DNA of 64,000 nucleotides from JAMXLO01 sp963794185 (GTDB lineage Bacteria > Pseudomonadota > Alphaproteobacteria > Acetobacterales > Acetobacteraceae). Under the pieces are notes generated by a model. The model was not told where the DNA came from. It did no database searches and saw only the letters and a program-made list of their open reading frames with translations. The stretch spans positions 62,001 to 126,000 of the forward strand of contig CAWCDM010000072.1 in the NCBI GenBank assembly GCA_963794185.1, given 5' to 3'. Shown piece by piece: positions 62,105 through 64,000 of the stretch. The translations under genes were made by a program, and so were the position numbers. Position 1 is the stretch's first letter, and the number at the start of each line of letters is the position of its first letter.

Positions 62105-62271
62105 ATACACCTCGCCCGCTGCGCGGGAGAGAGCTGCCCCGAGCGAAGGCCGGGGTCGGAGCGCGCAGCGCGACGGGAGAGGGTGCTCCAGCAGGCAGGT
62201 GCCGCCGAGCAGCACCCTCTCCCGCGTCGCTGACGCGACTGGACCTCTCCCGCGTCACGGACGAGGTGTAC
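62105..62271. repeat. Intergenic palindromic repeat, GTACACCTCTCCCGC family (copy 3, diverged)
   Basis: A 167-bp element. Its ends are ATACACCTCGCCCGC and a degenerate ACGAGGTGTAC; the inner AGAGCTGCCCCGAGCGAAGG block is shared with the copy at 37422. It lies between the response-regulator stop and the LysR gene start, both on the minus strand. The remaining bases of this 437-bp gap hold no gene that I can see. Confidence 0.82.
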
Positions 62272-62309
62272 TATATGCGGGCAACCTCCTCGACCGACCG
62301 CAGCCACCA

Positions 62310-62969
62310 TCAGTGCCTGTCCAGCCAACCCTGATCGGCGGCATAGCGCACGAGTTCGACACGGCTGCGATAGCCCAGCTTCTCCATCGCGCGCGCCTTG
62401 TAGGTCTCGACGGTTTTCACGCTGATGTTCAGCCGCGCCGATATCTCCTTGTTGCTGTGGCCGCCGGCGACCAGGCGGAGGACATCGGTCTCCCGCTCGC
62501 TCAGTTCAGCCGCCTGGCCTGGCTGCGGATGGATCGTGCCCTTGGGGGGCCGGCCCACCACCTTCCCGGCGATGGCGGGATCCAAATACAAGCCCCCGGA
62601 TACGACCGCATGCAGCGCGCGGATCAACTCGTCCGAAGCCGAGCGCTTCAGCAGGTAACCGCTCACGCCGGCTTCCATGAGCTGGCGCAGATACGAACGG
62701 TCCTCATGCACGGTGAGCACCAGCACGCGACATTCCGGCTGTTCGGCCAGCAGCGCGATGGCGACCTCGATGCCGTTCATCTCGGGCATCGAAATGTCGA
62801 GGACCACGACATCCGGCAGCAACTGCTTCGCCAGCCGCAGCGCAGTCCGTCCGTCGCGCGCCTCGCCGACCACCTGGAAATCCGGATCGGCCTCGACCAG
62901 CGCCTTGAGGCCGGCAAGCACGACCGGATGATCGTCGACCATCAGGACGCGCAATGGATGCTGTGTCAT
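62310..62969 (-). CDS. NarL/FixJ family response regulator
   Basis: A 219-residue two-component regulator. The receiver domain has the acidic pocket VDDHP, phosphoacceptor VVVLDIS near residue 54 and lysine in LLKRSAS. The C-terminal LuxR-type helix-turn-helix is LSERETDVLRLVAGGHSNKE followed by ISVKTVETYKARAMEKL. Its ATG overlaps the stop of the sensor kinase gene (ATGA), so the two are a cognate pair. The target genes are unknown. Confidence 0.94.
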   Translation of the reverse strand: MTQHPLRVLMVDDHPVVLAGLKALVEADPDFQVVGEARDGRTALRLAKQLLPDVVVLDISMPEMNGIEVAIALLAEQPECRVLVLTVHEDRSYLRQLMEAGVSGYLLKRSASDELIRALHAVVSGGLYLDPAIAGKVVGRPPKGTIHPQPGQAAELSERETDVLRLVAGGHSNKEISARLNISVKTVETYKARAMEKLGYRSRVELVRYAADQGWLDRH

Positions 62970-64000
62970 TGCTCGGGCCCCTCCCCGATCGGCACACAGG
63001 CGTAGACGGTGGTGCCGCCGTGCGCCGCCGCTTCGACCTCGAGACTGCCATTGACGAGCGCCAGACGCTCGCGGACCCCGAGCAGGCCAAGATGCGTCCT
63101 GCCCAGCGCAATATCGGCGCCTGCGTCCATCTGAAATCCGCGGCCATTGTCCTCGACGATCAGCCGGACCTCGCCGTTGGTGGCCTCCAGAACGACGCCG
63201 ACCTGATCCGCGCCGGAATGCTTGACCACATTGGTGATCGCTTCCTGCAGCACGCGAAACAGCCCCGTCTCGACCGCGGCGGGCAACCGCCGATCACCCA
63301 GGGTGATCTCCAGGTCGATGCGCAGCCCCGAGCGCTCGGCCCATTCCTCGAGATACTGGGTAATCGCGTTGCGCAGGCCAAGATCGTCCAGTGCCATGGG
63401 CCGCAACTCCCACGCCATGCGGCTGAAGTCGCGGCCGAGTTCGGCGGTGAGATCCTTTAGTTCGCAGACGCGCCGCCGGGCGGCTTCATCGGTCGCGCAG
63501 ATCGGCGCAATGGCATCGAATCCAAGGCGCAGCGCGGTCAGGTACTGTCCCAGGCTGTCATGCAGCTCGCGCGCGATCCGCGTCCGCTCGGCCTCCTGCG
63601 CCACCACGGCCCGATGCAGCAGTTCGCTGCGTTCCTCGTTCGCGGCGGCGAGAGCCTCTGCCAACGTGCGATATTTCTGCTCGCTCTCGCGCAATTCCTG
63701 CACTGCCTGCTCGCGCGCCTCGCCGCTCCGGTGAAGCTGCTCGCCCGCCTGATGCAGCGAATGCGCAACGGCATCGGTTTCCTTGATGCCTGTCGGGTGC
63801 ACCGGCAGCCGCTCGCCGCGGCCGACGCGTCGGGCGTAGCTGACCAGCGCACTGATCGGCCTCGCGATGTGGCGCCCGATCAGGCTGGCCAAAACCAACG
63901 CGATGCCGACCGTCACCAGGCCGACCAGCATGAGGATCAGGGTGGAATGACGGACCGGGGCAAACAGGATGTCGTCGGGAATGGCGATGTCGACTGCCCA
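62966..64000 (-). CDS. NarX/DegS-type sensor histidine kinase, N-terminus outside window
   Basis: The C-terminal ~344 residues of a membrane sensor kinase. A hydrophobic segment (STLILMLVGLVTVGIALVLA) is followed by a HAMP domain (RHIARPISALVSYARRVG), a coiled-coil, the HisKA_3 box RIARELHDSLGQYLTALRLG with the phosphorylated histidine, and a HATPase with EAITNVVKHSG, DNGRGF and GLLGVRERLALV. The frame is open to the right edge, where a periplasmic sensor part (DIAIPDDILFAPV) begins. It overlaps its response regulator by 4 bp. Confidence 0.93.
   Translation of the reverse strand, partial: WAVDIAIPDDILFAPVRHSTLILMLVGLVTVGIALVLASLIGRHIARPISALVSYARRVGRGERLPVHPTGIKETDAVAHSLHQAGEQLHRSGEAREQAVQELRESEQKYRTLAEALAAANEERSELLHRAVVAQEAERTRIARELHDSLGQYLTALRLGFDAIAPICATDEAARRRVCELKDLTAELGRDFSRMAWELRPMALDDLGLRNAITQYLEEWAERSGLRIDLEITLGDRRLPAAVETGLFRVLQEAITNVVKHSGADQVGVVLEATNGEVRLIVEDNGRGFQMDAGADIALGRTHLGLLGVRERLALVNGSLEVEAAAHGGTTVYACVPIGEGPEQ

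Noticed and set aside
1..64000. CRISPR arrays, rRNA and tRNA genes, replication origin
   Set aside because: No regularly spaced direct repeats, rRNA-like sequence, tRNA-like cloverleaf or DnaA-box cluster was noticed by eye. Dedicated scanners could not be run.

Overview
The window is high-GC DNA with mostly minus-strand genes and alphaproteobacterial gene content. Examples are a form-II-type molybdopterin dehydrogenase, LpxH-like and Tim44-like proteins, a PmbA/M16 pair, CstA with YbdD, and a large porin with an Acetobacteraceae-like N-terminus. The best guess is a member of the Acetobacteraceae/Rhodospirillales. This rests on protein flavour alone; no rRNA or tRNA gene was found.

Layout. 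1-12042 is a metabolic region on the minus strand: threonine dehydratase, two cold-shock proteins, an esterase, a racemase-family enzyme, D-amino-acid dehydrogenase, a run of methyltransferase, MetF-like and MetE-like genes, an orphan CoxL-type molybdoenzyme and a Zn alcohol dehydrogenase. 12156-22684 is a surface-glycan region: two fused glycosyltransferases, two SAM methyltransferases sharing an N-terminal segment, and two membrane acyltransferases. 22876-46003 is housekeeping and transport: M20 peptidase, NhaA, PncC, oxidoreductases, S49 peptidase, MFS transporter, LpxH-like and lipid-kinase-like proteins, CbtAB, a CoA-binding/O-acetylhomoserine sulfhydrylase reading frame, CstA/YbdD, Tim44-like protein, PmbA, HicAB and an M16 peptidase. 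60775-64000 holds a LysR regulator and a NarL-type two-component system.

The most interesting region is 46.1-60.6 kb. A tyrosine integrase (59046-60356) lies inside one end of a 12.56-kb element whose ends can be read directly. The 8-bp repeat AACCATAT occurs at 47970-47977 and 60530-60537. Joining the two ends rebuilds a core with perfect 10-bp inverted arms (AATACGAGTA and TACTCGTATT) around a 7-bp spacer. Paired AACAGGACA repeats lie 105-135 bp inside each end. The element has replication genes (Toprim primase, DUF3631 ATPase), an AlpA-like small protein, an orphan DNA methyltransferase and a small-terminase-like protein, but no capsid or tail genes. This is the layout of a phage satellite. 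It is inserted in the apparent promoter of an outer-membrane porin gene. The porin left outside (46160-47842) is cut off from its -35 region and carries five frameshifts. The element itself carries an intact, closely similar porin (48716-50395) with a perfect copy of the 97-bp promoter/attachment region. The severed host promoter now points into the element towards the integrase. The two porins form a ~1.86-kb inverted repeat around a ~0.6-kb segment that holds the promoter, so inversion could switch which porin is expressed.

Quality note. Outside the porin, ten single-base frameshifts interrupt otherwise well-conserved genes, mostly between 25 and 42 kb, and most look like one extra base. 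They may be residual sequencing errors rather than true pseudogenes. Such genes are entered as pseudogene with the frameshift position given. Palindromic intergenic repeats of two families occur at 27.6, 31.1, 37.5 and 62.2 kb.
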